DNA of 64,000 nucleotides from Ignavibacteria bacterium (GTDB lineage Bacteria; Bacteroidota; Ignavibacteria; Kapaibacteriales; Kapaibacteriaceae): NCBI GenBank assembly GCA_015709655.1, contig CP054181.1, positions 485,262 to 549,261 of the forward strand, read 5' to 3'. Shown piece by piece: positions 17,708 to 26,522 of this stretch (position 1 is its first letter; each line of letters starts with the position of its first letter). The notes under the pieces were generated by a model. It saw only the letters and a program-made list of their open reading frames with translations, ran no database searches and was not told where the DNA came from. The position numbers and the translations under genes were made by a program.

Positions 17708-19789
17708 CTATTTTTTTAATGTCATCGGCGATACCACACCGCCAGCCCACGAATGCCATCGCCCCCTCACCAGTCCGTCTTGATACGCAGCCACAGCCAG
17801 GTACAGCCACTCAGGACGCAACATTTCGGTATAGACTCCCGGCAATATCCACACAGGCATATAACTGGCAACAAGCTGTGGCAGACGACTACAGTAGCTC
17901 ATCCACCGATTTGCATCCGATGTTCCGGTCCATGGGAGCATCAGCGGTGCATGGGACTCTTCGATTGCATCTGTTTCGAACACCGCCGTGCGACCACTCG
18001 TATTTTCGAAGCTGACAGAATACACATAGCGGGGGTAGTGCGATACTCTGCGGTATTGCCGCACGCCGCGCATAATCATCTGCGGAGTAAGTTGCGATAT
18101 TTCGTCAAGACGCGCCATAAATTCTGTACTGCAAGCTTTTGCCTGAACTTCCGGAAGCGGAGGAGTCATATAGGCCTGATGAACGTTAAAGTAGTTATCA
18201 TATCGAAAAATAGTATCTAACATGACTGCATACGAGCTCCGCAAGGAGTCACCGGGAACGAAGTCTGCTATTGCCGGTAGCTGGCTTCCCACCGCATTAA
18301 TCGCATTCAGGATTGCCGTCACCGTATCCTGCGGGATTGTGTTACGAAACAGATGTGAGCTTATCCCATCAGAGCTGCTATCCACAACCTCGGTGCACGC
18401 CAGGTGATTAGCAGACAATTTGTACTCGCACCATTTTTTACGAATTCCTGTAGAAGCAATCGTTGTAAGTGTAATACGAAGTTTACGCAGAGGTGCTTGC
18501 CGGAGCTGTTCTAAAGGGGCTTCAAGATTATACATCTCCACCGTACGCTTTTTTGAGTCGTATTTAAGTGTTGTGTATTCATTATCAATCAGCAGGACGT
18601 TATCCCCTTTTGTGCGGATACTTCGTGCAATACCAACATTCAGTGTTGTATCATACAACCAGGAATGCCCTTTACCTTTCCTAACAATATCAACCATCAC
18701 AGCGTCGGTAGAACTGGCCAAAATGCCAAATTCGCCTGATGCTGTTATCAGGGTTGGCTTTGTGGTGGTTGCTTCAGAGTCAACAGGCCGAATCATCGTC
18801 TTGGTTCCACCGTTATACACAATTGGGCCCGTATCAGCCCGATAGGTGATGAGTGATTTGCCACTGATCCGGATAAACTGAGGCTGCAGACTAACGGTAT
18901 CCAGAACTGTTTTCTCACCGGTCTGCACGTCTTCCAGGATAAGCCTCCCGTCCACAAACGTGTATGCCATAAACCGCTGGTCAGCAGAGACCGCAAAGCA
19001 GGCAATGCTGTCCCATCGCTCCCAAATCAAGCTTGACGATGTAGTGCGATATACATCGCGGAATTCTCTGAACACAAGGATATTATTCAGGACGTAGAAT
19101 TCACTGTCCCAGAAAAACAGTTGTTGCAGTGACGGCTGGCTGCGCGTAATTGGTTTATTGGCAGCAACAGGTGATACGCATGACTGCCATCCGTTGGTGG
19201 TGTAGTACACTTTTCGCTGAGCATCTACAGCAACTCCAACATTGGCATCCAGCATTGTGGCTTCCTTCAGTCCAACGCTTGGAATAACTGTTGGCAACTG
19301 AATCTTACTCCAGCTACTGCCTGCGTCCGAGCTTTTAAACAAGCGGCCTGCCCTATCTACAAAAGTCAGTGTACCATCCGAAGCAACATTACATCCGTCT
19401 GTAGTTCCCAGCGAGTCGTTAACAAATTTCACGCCTGTGAACGTTACTCCGTCATCAGTGCTTCGAAGGACAACCGATGTACCCGAAGCCGAATCAATGA
19501 AGGCTCCGAAAGCCAGGACAATGTTGTTTCGGACATACAGACGGCCAAGTTTCTTAGCAATCACGCCGTGGGTGGTTGCGGCACGACGCGTCCACGCTTG
19601 TTTTGGGGCCGAGGCATCATATACCGTAAAATCCTGGGTATACAGTCGCACCGTTCCGTCGGCAAGCAGGATTGCATCTGTAACAGGGCTTGTAAGAGTT
19701 AGCACATTAACCGCGTGCTGTTGTGCAACTGCCAAGGTGCAGGCAGTTAGTGCTACGGCAAGGGAAAGTCTGAATGAGGTCACATGCAA
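17708..19789 (-). CDS. Large secreted beta-propeller-like protein
   Basis: A 693-residue exported protein with signal peptide MHVTSFRLSLAVALTACTLAVAQQ. The N-terminal half has BNR-like repeats (STDDGVTFTGV, SSDAGSSWSKI, TTNGWQSCVS) and probable propeller blades. The C-terminal half has no recognised domain. No clear type IX sorting domain was found at the end (GGVVSPMTLKK), so its final location is uncertain. It is similar in style to the other sortilin-like proteins of the window. Function unknown. Confidence 0.72.
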   Translation of the reverse strand: MHVTSFRLSLAVALTACTLAVAQQHAVNVLTLTSPVTDAILLADGTVRLYTQDFTVYDASAPKQAWTRRAATTHGVIAKKLGRLYVRNNIVLAFGAFIDSASGTSVVLRSTDDGVTFTGVKFVNDSLGTTDGCNVASDGTLTFVDRAGRLFKSSDAGSSWSKIQLPTVIPSVGLKEATMLDANVGVAVDAQRKVYYTTNGWQSCVSPVAANKPITRSQPSLQQLFFWDSEFYVLNNILVFREFRDVYRTTSSSLIWERWDSIACFAVSADQRFMAYTFVDGRLILEDVQTGEKTVLDTVSLQPQFIRISGKSLITYRADTGPIVYNGGTKTMIRPVDSEATTTKPTLITASGEFGILASSTDAVMVDIVRKGKGHSWLYDTTLNVGIARSIRTKGDNVLLIDNEYTTLKYDSKKRTVEMYNLEAPLEQLRQAPLRKLRITLTTIASTGIRKKWCEYKLSANHLACTEVVDSSSDGISSHLFRNTIPQDTVTAILNAINAVGSQLPAIADFVPGDSLRSSYAVMLDTIFRYDNYFNVHQAYMTPPLPEVQAKACSTEFMARLDEISQLTPQMIMRGVRQYRRVSHYPRYVYSVSFENTSGRTAVFETDAIEESHAPLMLPWTGTSDANRWMSYCSRLPQLVASYMPVWILPGVYTEMLRPEWLYLAVAAYQDGLVRGRWHSWAGGVVSPMTLKK

Positions 19790-19832
19790 AATTACGAGAC
19801 CTCCGATGTACTGGTGGATTACGCCTGACTGG

Positions 19833-21242
19833 TTAAAGCCCCTTTACTTCATTGACTAACGCCGTCATTGTTGCCTTGGCATCACCAAACAGCATCGACG
19901 TGTTCGGGCGATAGAAGAGTTCGTTTTCAATACCGGCGTAGCCAGCCTTCATCGAGCGCTTCATCACAATAACATTGCGTGCGTCTTCCACATCTAAAAT
20001 CGGCATGCCATAGATTGGCGACGACGGATCGGTTTTGGCAGCCGGGTTTACCACATCATTTGCGCCAACGACCAGTGCAACATCGGTAAGCTTAAACTGA
20101 GGATTGATTTCTTCCATCTCTACCAACTTGTCGTAACTAACATCAGCCTCAGCCAGCAGCACGTTCATGTGTCCGGGCATTCTGCCCGCCACAGGGTGAA
20201 CAGCATACAGAACTTCGACACCTTTAGCCGTGAGCTCTGCCTCAAGGGCATGGCAAACGTGTTGGGCCTGTGCCACCGCCAAACCATAACCCGGTACAAT
20301 CACAACACGCTGAGCATACGCCATTAATACGGCTGCGTCAGTGGCGGTGAGCTGCTTAACCGTACCACCGGTTGTTGTTGAACCTCCGGCACCCGCCGAA
20401 GCACCACCAAACGTACTGAACAGTACGTTGGTGAGTGACCGGTTCATTGCCCTGCACATTACAACGGTAAGAAGAGTACCGGCAGAACCAACCAGGATAC
20501 CGCCTACCAGCATCACCATATTGTCGTACACAAAGCCGCCGCAGGCTGCCGCTACTCCGGTAAATGAGTTTAGCAGCGAAATCACCACGGGCATATCGGC
20601 GCCACCAATTGGCAGTACGAATAGAACACCGAACAGGAGGGCCAGTGCAGTTACGCCAACCATCAGGCCGAAGCCGGTAAGGACATTGGCAGCGATAAGT
20701 CCGGCAAGGACAATAGCAGCCAACAGGATAAAGTTGTTAACAAACTGCTGAGCCGAGTACCGTACATCGCCCAGTTTTTCTTCTAATTTCAAGTAGGCAA
20801 TAATCGATCCGGAAAACGAAACGCTTCCAATCAGCAATCCGGCTACAGTGGCCACAAGGTACCACGTTGGAATCATTTCTATCAGTCCGGTATCATAAAC
20901 TTCCTTGTATTCCAACATAGAGATGAGTGCGGCGCAGGCACCGCCCATCCCATTAAAGAAGCTCACCATTTGCGGCATAGCCGTCATCTGCACCTTCATG
21001 GCCATAACCCAGCCAATTGCGCTACCAATAATCAGTGCCAGCCCAATTAACCACAGATTCCCCAAGTGTGCTCCACCAGGCGTGCGGTACAGAAAAATCG
21101 TTGCCAGAATTGCAATCGTCATACCTATTGCCGCAATCAAGTTGCCAGTCCGAGCTGTTTTAGGAGAACCGAGTAACTTAATTCCGCCAATGAATGTAAC
21201 GGAAGCTAATAAATACGAAATCGGGAGAACTGCTTCCATCAT
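19833..21242 (-). CDS. pntB: Proton-translocating NAD(P)+ transhydrogenase, beta subunit
   Basis: A 469-residue protein. The N-terminal 260 residues form about nine membrane helices (domain II). The C-terminal 190 residues are the NADP(H)-binding domain III, with VPGYGLAVAQAQHVCHAL, VHPVAGRMPGHMNVLLAEADVSYD and NDVVNPAA. The complex sits in the inner membrane and uses the proton gradient to reduce NADP+ with NADH. Its start overlaps the stop of the 93-residue alpha-2 subunit by 4 bp, giving a three-gene operon 22620-19833. Confidence 0.97.
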   Translation of the reverse strand: MMEAVLPISYLLASVTFIGGIKLLGSPKTARTGNLIAAIGMTIAILATIFLYRTPGGAHLGNLWLIGLALIIGSAIGWVMAMKVQMTAMPQMVSFFNGMGGACAALISMLEYKEVYDTGLIEMIPTWYLVATVAGLLIGSVSFSGSIIAYLKLEEKLGDVRYSAQQFVNNFILLAAIVLAGLIAANVLTGFGLMVGVTALALLFGVLFVLPIGGADMPVVISLLNSFTGVAAACGGFVYDNMVMLVGGILVGSAGTLLTVVMCRAMNRSLTNVLFSTFGGASAGAGGSTTTGGTVKQLTATDAAVLMAYAQRVVIVPGYGLAVAQAQHVCHALEAELTAKGVEVLYAVHPVAGRMPGHMNVLLAEADVSYDKLVEMEEINPQFKLTDVALVVGANDVVNPAAKTDPSSPIYGMPILDVEDARNVIVMKRSMKAGYAGIENELFYRPNTSMLFGDAKATMTALVNEVKGL

Positions 21243-21520
21243 TTCTTCTTAAACATTTCCAACATACGGTTTGTAACAACGAAGCCCCCTACAACGTTCA
21301 GGGTTCCAAGCACAACGGCAATAAAGCCAAGAATAAGTGACAGTGTATCTTCGGCCATTCCCATAACGATAATTGAGCCGATGATTACAACTCCGTGAAT
21401 TGCATTAGCGCCGCTCATCAGTGGAGTATGCAGGACTGATGGTACGTGACCTATCAGTTCGATACCCAGGAAGATCATCAATATCACCAGATAGAGTAAT
21501 GACAGTGTAGCCGGATCCAT
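21239..21520 (-). CDS. pntAb: NAD(P)+ transhydrogenase, alpha-2 membrane subunit
   Basis: A 93-residue protein with three or four membrane helices, containing FLGIELIGHVPSVLHTPLMSGANAIHGVV, the typical opening of transhydrogenase domain II. In this arrangement the alpha subunit is split in two, as in Rhodospirillum-type enzymes. It begins right at the stop of the alpha-1 gene and overlaps the beta gene by 4 bp, so all three must be translated together. Confidence 0.95.
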   Translation of the reverse strand: MDPATLSLLYLVILMIFLGIELIGHVPSVLHTPLMSGANAIHGVVIIGSIIVMGMAEDTLSLILGFIAVVLGTLNVVGGFVVTNRMLEMFKKK

Positions 21521-22620
21521 TAAGCGCGAACCTCTCCGTTGTGTACGATAAGTGTAGAAGCGATGATTTCGTTTTCAAGGTTAATGTCCAGCTCGCCAGC
21601 CGGCGCAATTTCTGTCAGAAATGCCTGTACATTCTTGGCATATAACTCACTGGCCGTTGTGGGCAGCGATGCAGCCAGCTGCGGGCAACCCAGGATAGTA
21701 ACGTTTCCAACTGTTGCCGGTTCGGAACCGGTTGTACATTCGCAGTTTCCGCCTGCATCCGCAGCCAGGTCAACAATCACACTTCCCGGTTTCATCTGCT
21801 GAACCTGTTCACGGATGATCAGGCAGGGGGCTTGGCCACCGGCAACCAGGGCGGTGGTAATGACGATATCGGCTGAAAACAGAACTTTGTTTACTGCTTC
21901 TTTCTGACGTGCCAGGACATCATCGGTGGCGGCAGCAACATAGCCCCCTTCCACCTTTACATTATCAAGTCCTTCTACACTCACAAACCGTCCACCCAGC
22001 GATTCAACCTGTTCCTTGGTTTCGGGGCGCAGGTCAGTAACGTGTACAATTGCCCCCATCCGTCGGGCTGTAGCAAGTGCCTGCAATCCTGCAACTCCCG
22101 CACCGTAAATAAGGATAGTAGCCGGTTTTACGGTTCCGGCTGCCGTTGTCATGAGCGGGAAGATCCGACCCGTTGCGTTGGCACCAACAATAACTGCCTT
22201 GTATCCGGCCAGGTTATTCTGAGAGCTTAGCACATCCATAACCTGCGCACGAGTGATCCGTGGTAATGCGTCAAGCGCAAATACCTGGATTTTCCGGTCT
22301 GCAAGCGTGGCTACAACCGACGTATTACGTTTTGCATAGACCATGGAAATGAGCGTGGTACCAGCCTTGAATCGCTGAACTTCGTCGGCAGTCGGCGGGG
22401 CAACATGAACAATTACACCGGCATCATTCAGTACGGTTTCAGCACTGGCAACCGTTGCACCGGCATCAGTATAGTGGCTGTCCGGAAACCCTGCGGCGAC
22501 TCCGGCACCGGCTTCTACAACAACACCAACCCCTTTAGATACAAGGGCCTTAACAACCGATGGCACCAGTCCGACACGCTGCTCACACGGTTGCGTTTCT
22601 TTTATTACTCCAACAATCAT
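21520..22620 (-). CDS. pntAa: NAD(P)+ transhydrogenase, alpha-1 NAD-binding subunit
   Basis: A 366-residue soluble subunit. It begins MIVGVIKETQPCEQRVGLVP at ATG 22620, preceded by AGGGG; the upstream in-frame extension to 22644 is rejected because family members begin at this point. It has the alanine-dehydrogenase-like fold, with an NAD-binding IYGAGVAGLQAL motif and the RQKE segment of the flexible loop (VLARQKEAVNK). It binds NAD(H) and passes hydride to the beta subunit. The divergent DtxR gene begins 160 bp away. Confidence 0.96.
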   Translation of the reverse strand: MIVGVIKETQPCEQRVGLVPSVVKALVSKGVGVVVEAGAGVAAGFPDSHYTDAGATVASAETVLNDAGVIVHVAPPTADEVQRFKAGTTLISMVYAKRNTSVVATLADRKIQVFALDALPRITRAQVMDVLSSQNNLAGYKAVIVGANATGRIFPLMTTAAGTVKPATILIYGAGVAGLQALATARRMGAIVHVTDLRPETKEQVESLGGRFVSVEGLDNVKVEGGYVAAATDDVLARQKEAVNKVLFSADIVITTALVAGGQAPCLIIREQVQQMKPGSVIVDLAADAGGNCECTTGSEPATVGNVTILGCPQLAASLPTTASELYAKNVQAFLTEIAPAGELDINLENEIIASTLIVHNGEVRA

Positions 22621-22684
22621 GACCCCTAACATACTGAAAAACAACAGCTTTGAAGTAAAATTTTTTTTCGTACACGGTAGTTTT

Positions 22685-22698
22685 TTAGGTGTTCCTAA
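22685..22698. promoter_or_regulatory. Candidate DtxR/MntR-family operator
   Basis: An inverted repeat TTAGG-TGTT-CCTAA lies in the 160-bp space between pntAa and the DtxR-family gene, 83-96 bp upstream of the DtxR start. The TTAGG...CCTAA core resembles operators of metal-responsive DtxR-family repressors. Autoregulation and control of the adjacent ZIP transporter are inferred. Confidence 0.4.
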
Positions 22699-22780
22699 TT
22701 ATTTTTGGGTATGCGTAATCGCAAGATACTGTCCACTGTGTACCGCACAGTTGCACGAAACCAGCTTACCATCAAATGCC

Positions 22781-23449
22781 ATGAAGCTTGCCGATCTCTC
22801 GTACAGCATCCAGGATTATCTTAAAATTATTTTTCTTTTAAGTGAGTCGGATGAACGCCTCAGTTCAGCCCCAACCTCTGCAATAGCCGGCCGACTGGAG
22901 ATTAATCCGGCCAGCGTCACCGGAATGCTAAAGAAACTTGCTTCGCTGCATCTGATTAACTATGAGAAGCATCATGGGGCACGACTGACGTTTACCGGGA
23001 GAAAGCTGGCTGTGGAGCTTGTCAGACGTCATCGTCTTCTTGAAACCTACCTTACTGTTGCACTGGGGTACAGCTGGGACGAGGTACACGACGAAGCTGA
23101 AAAACTGGAACACTTTATCAGCGATACATTGGTGGACAGGATGTGGACCAGGCTGGGTAATCCCCAGTACGACCCGCATGGTGACCCTATACCTGCAAAG
23201 GACGGATCGATTCCACCGGTTGCAACAAACAGGTTATACAATGCAGCGGTGGGAAGCAGTCCAACTGTACGGCGCGTTAATTCAGATATACCTGATATCC
23301 TGTCGGCACTGTCACGGCACGGGATCACAATTGGTACCGTTGTACCGGTAACCGGACGTGATCCCAGGAAGGAGAACGTAACAGTTAGCATCCGGGGAAA
23401 AACTATCAGACTTGACAGGGCGCTGGCTGATAATATTTTTATTGACTAA
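22781..23449 (+). CDS. DtxR/MntR-family metal-dependent transcriptional regulator
   Basis: A 222-residue repressor. The start at ATG 22781 (MKLADLSYSIQDYLK) is chosen because the family begins with this helix; an open frame extends 54 codons upstream without any motif. Residues 1-65 are the winged helix, with TSAIAGRLEINPASVTGMLKKL as the recognition part. Residues 66-140 are the dimerisation and metal-binding domain (RRHRLLETYL, WDEVHDEAEKLEHFIS). The C-terminus is a FeoA/SH3-like domain. It senses Mn2+ or Fe2+ and probably controls the following ZIP transporter gene, 37 bp downstream. Confidence 0.92.
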   Translation: MKLADLSYSIQDYLKIIFLLSESDERLSSAPTSAIAGRLEINPASVTGMLKKLASLHLINYEKHHGARLTFTGRKLAVELVRRHRLLETYLTVALGYSWDEVHDEAEKLEHFISDTLVDRMWTRLGNPQYDPHGDPIPAKDGSIPPVATNRLYNAAVGSSPTVRRVNSDIPDILSALSRHGITIGTVVPVTGRDPRKENVTVSIRGKTIRLDRALADNIFID

Positions 23450-23486
23450 CAAGCGATTGTAACCCACATTTACTCTGAACACCAGT

Positions 23487-24308
23487 ATGCTTGAATATTT
23501 ACACTTTTTTGAAGATATCAATCCAATTCTCGGAGCCTTGATAGCCACTACATTTACGTGGCTGGTAACCGCTGCCGGTGCTGCTCTTGTTTTACTGTTT
23601 AAGGAAATGTCGCGATCGTGGCTTGACGGAATGCTTGGCTTTACCGGAGGCGTGATGGTAGCAGCCAGCTACTGGTCACTCCTTGCCCCAAGCATTGCGA
23701 TGAGCGAAGGGATGGGGTTGCCAAGCTGGCTTCCGCCGGCTGTGGGGTTTTTGACAGGCGCACTCTTCATTTTTGCCCTTGATAAGTTTGTGCCCCACCT
23801 GCACATCAACTTCGACCCGTCGCAAACGGAGGGTCCGTCAACAAAATGGCATCGCACTACACTACTCATCCTTGCCATAACGCTTCATAATATTCCTGAG
23901 GGCTTAGCCGTAGGTGTACTGTTCGGTGGTGTAGCGGCGGGCATTCCCGAAGCAACGATTGGTGGTGCCGTGGCACTGGCGATTGGAATTGGGTTACAGA
24001 ATTTTCCCGAGGGTATTGCCGTGGCTTTCCCGCTACGCCGTCATGGAGTAAGCAGGCTGCGCAGTTTTTACTACGGACAGCTGTCGGCAATTGTTGAACC
24101 GATTGCCGGGGTGATCGGTGCGGTAGCGGTCCTTTCCATGCAGCCGGTACTGCCGTACGCGCTGGCATTTGCCGCCGGTGCCATGATTTATGTTGTTGTG
24201 GAAGAAGTAATTCCCGAAACACAGCAGGATAAGTTTACCGATGTGGCAACGCTTGGCTTTATTGGCGGTTTTGTTGTTATGATGATACTCGACGTCGCAC
24301 TCGGATAG
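23487..24308 (+). CDS. ZIP-family divalent metal transporter
   Basis: A 273-residue inner-membrane protein with eight predicted helices, of the GufA type. The metal-binding motifs are HNIPEG in helix IV and QNFPEG in helix V; the first base of the usual helix V motif is Gln rather than His, as in some GufA proteins. A His-containing loop (VPHLHINFD) follows helix III. It takes up Zn, Mn or Fe. The position directly after the DtxR-family gene suggests metal-dependent repression. Confidence 0.93.
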   Translation: MLEYLHFFEDINPILGALIATTFTWLVTAAGAALVLLFKEMSRSWLDGMLGFTGGVMVAASYWSLLAPSIAMSEGMGLPSWLPPAVGFLTGALFIFALDKFVPHLHINFDPSQTEGPSTKWHRTTLLILAITLHNIPEGLAVGVLFGGVAAGIPEATIGGAVALAIGIGLQNFPEGIAVAFPLRRHGVSRLRSFYYGQLSAIVEPIAGVIGAVAVLSMQPVLPYALAFAAGAMIYVVVEEVIPETQQDKFTDVATLGFIGGFVVMMILDVALG

Positions 24309-24356
24309 GTATCACCAGTACACTATGTATATCCCCTTTTTCATATTATTTAACAA

Positions 24357-26522
24357 ATGAAAAATCACAACACACTTGATCTCCGAAAAGATATCCTGGA
24401 GATTTTAGAACGTAGCACACAGGCAACCTCCTTGTCTGAGCTGAGTAGGCGACTGCACATCAAGTCCGAGTCAGAAGACTATGACTACCTAAAAGATGTA
24501 CTGAATTCAATGTCAGCCGAAGGGATTTTGCAAAAGCATGCCCGCCGACGCTACAGTATTGCGCATCACATAACACATGAGTTTATTGGCACACTTACCT
24601 ATTACCATGATAGTGCCTCCGTCCGAACAACCGATGCTTCGGCACCGCCGGTTTTGATTAAACGACAGCACCTCCACACTGCACTCGACGGTGATACCGT
24701 GCGCGTTCACATCCTTGCACCTGCACCGGGAAAGAAAATCCAGGGCGAGATACTCGGAATCATTGAACGAGCACAGCATGCCATTGCAGGCACCATTGAA
24801 TTTGATGGTAGCTTTTTTTACCTTATTCCTGATGAGCCCAGATACCACATGGATTTCATGATTGCTGAGAGCAATCTGAAAGGGGCTAAGGCAGGCGACA
24901 AGGTTATTGGCCGCTTCATTAAGTGGGATAATCCCAAGGTAGCGCCTGAAGCTGCAGTTCGCGACGTTGTCGGTGTCAGCGGCAAGGCTCTGGTAGAGTT
25001 CACGGCGATACTGAAAGAGTTTAACCTGCCATCATCCTTCCCCACCGAGGTTGAAAAGGCAGCAAACGCACTGTCGGAACCGGCACTACCAATTTCCAAT
25101 AACCGTGAAGATATTACCGATACACTCATCATAACGATTGACCCTGCAGATGCGCGCGACTTTGATGATGCTTTGTCGTTAACCGAACTGCAAGGAGGCG
25201 ATGTAGAGCTTGGGGTTCATATTGCCGATGTGTCGCACTACGTTACCCCCGGCTCTGTCATCGATACCGAAGCACTCAAACGGGGCACCAGCACCTACTT
25301 GGTACATGCTGTTGTTCCAATGCTGCCGGAGCGATTAAGCAACAATCTTTGTTCGCTGGTCCCCAACAAGCCCCGATACGCATATAGCGTTTTCATGCGA
25401 TTTACCCGGAAGGGTATGTTAAAGCACTATCGGATTACGGAGACCCTAATTGAGAGCAAGAAACGCCTAACCTACGACGAAGCGCAGTCTATGATTGACG
25501 CCGCGGTCGAGGGGTCTGGTACGCCTGTAGATCCTGTAGCTAACCTTGTTGTACGACTCCATTCACTGGCCAAAACTTTGTTTGCCCGAAGAATGAAGCA
25601 TGGTGGGATCGACTTTGAAACACAGGAGGTAAAGTATCTACTCAATGAGGAGTATGTCCCGGTGAGCGCAGTTGTTAAATCCCGGACCGCGGCTACCTCC
25701 TTGGTTGAAGAATGTATGCTGGCTGCAAACCGTGTGGTAGCTGAACACGTAGAGAAACTTTCAGAATCACACAGACGCACAATACCACTGCCCTTGGTTT
25801 ATCGTACTCATGGTGAGCCCGATAGTGAAAAACTTACCGACGCAGTAAGCGTGATACGGGCGCTGGGTATTCCTGTGCCTTCCGGCAAGCTCACGCCGGT
25901 ACAGATTAATGCAATACTTACGGCTGTACAAGATCGCCCCGAAAAAGCAGTTGTCAACACACTCTTGCTGCGGTCGATGGCAAAAGCTGTTTATGCGGAA
26001 CACAATATCGGCCATTATGGTTTAGGATTTACAGCCTACGCCCACTTCACCTCGCCAATCAGAAGATATCCGGATTTATTTGTCCATCGCATGCTCAAAG
26101 AATATGCACAGGGTATCCCCGGCGACAAACGTCTTCATCAGGTCTATGAGCAGTCTGTTTACGTAAGCGACCACAGCTCGCAAACAGAGCGGATGGCCGT
26201 AGAGGCAGAGAGAGCATCACAAAAACTTGCACAGGTCATGATTGCCCGCACCCACCTGGGCGAGCGTCACCACGGCTATGTAACGGGAGTAACGAACTTT
26301 GGGATTTTCGTTACGATCAGCACGCTGATGTGCGAAGGCCTGTTGCATATCAGAGACCTGCGCGACGATTTCTATGTTTTTGATGAGAAACGGTTCAGAC
26401 TCATTGGCCGGCGTAATCGCCGGATTTTCCAGTACGGAACAGAGCTGGATATTGTTATTGCCCGCACTGACGTTGACAAGCGCCTTATCGACCTTGTGGT
26501 TGCAGACCCAGAACAGAAGTAG
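24357..26522 (+). CDS. rnr: Ribonuclease R (RNase II/RNB family 3'-5' exoribonuclease)
   Basis: A 721-residue protein with the full RNase R order: an N-terminal winged helix (about 1-75), cold-shock domains (about 75-240), the RNB catalytic domain starting IDPADARDFDDALSL (with the metal-binding Asp cluster), and a C-terminal S1 domain (HHGYVTGVTNFGIFV). It degrades structured RNA processively in the cytoplasm. The lysine-rich tail of proteobacterial RNase R is absent. Its last 38 bp overlap the end of the convergent secreted-protein gene. Confidence 0.95.
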   Translation: MKNHNTLDLRKDILEILERSTQATSLSELSRRLHIKSESEDYDYLKDVLNSMSAEGILQKHARRRYSIAHHITHEFIGTLTYYHDSASVRTTDASAPPVLIKRQHLHTALDGDTVRVHILAPAPGKKIQGEILGIIERAQHAIAGTIEFDGSFFYLIPDEPRYHMDFMIAESNLKGAKAGDKVIGRFIKWDNPKVAPEAAVRDVVGVSGKALVEFTAILKEFNLPSSFPTEVEKAANALSEPALPISNNREDITDTLIITIDPADARDFDDALSLTELQGGDVELGVHIADVSHYVTPGSVIDTEALKRGTSTYLVHAVVPMLPERLSNNLCSLVPNKPRYAYSVFMRFTRKGMLKHYRITETLIESKKRLTYDEAQSMIDAAVEGSGTPVDPVANLVVRLHSLAKTLFARRMKHGGIDFETQEVKYLLNEEYVPVSAVVKSRTAATSLVEECMLAANRVVAEHVEKLSESHRRTIPLPLVYRTHGEPDSEKLTDAVSVIRALGIPVPSGKLTPVQINAILTAVQDRPEKAVVNTLLLRSMAKAVYAEHNIGHYGLGFTAYAHFTSPIRRYPDLFVHRMLKEYAQGIPGDKRLHQVYEQSVYVSDHSSQTERMAVEAERASQKLAQVMIARTHLGERHHGYVTGVTNFGIFVTISTLMCEGLLHIRDLRDDFYVFDEKRFRLIGRRNRRIFQYGTELDIVIARTDVDKRLIDLVVADPEQK

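Noticed and set aside
22619-22780. N-terminal extension of the DtxR-family protein
   Set aside because: The 54 extra codons encode no known feature, overlap the candidate operator, and the family starts at MKLADLSYS.
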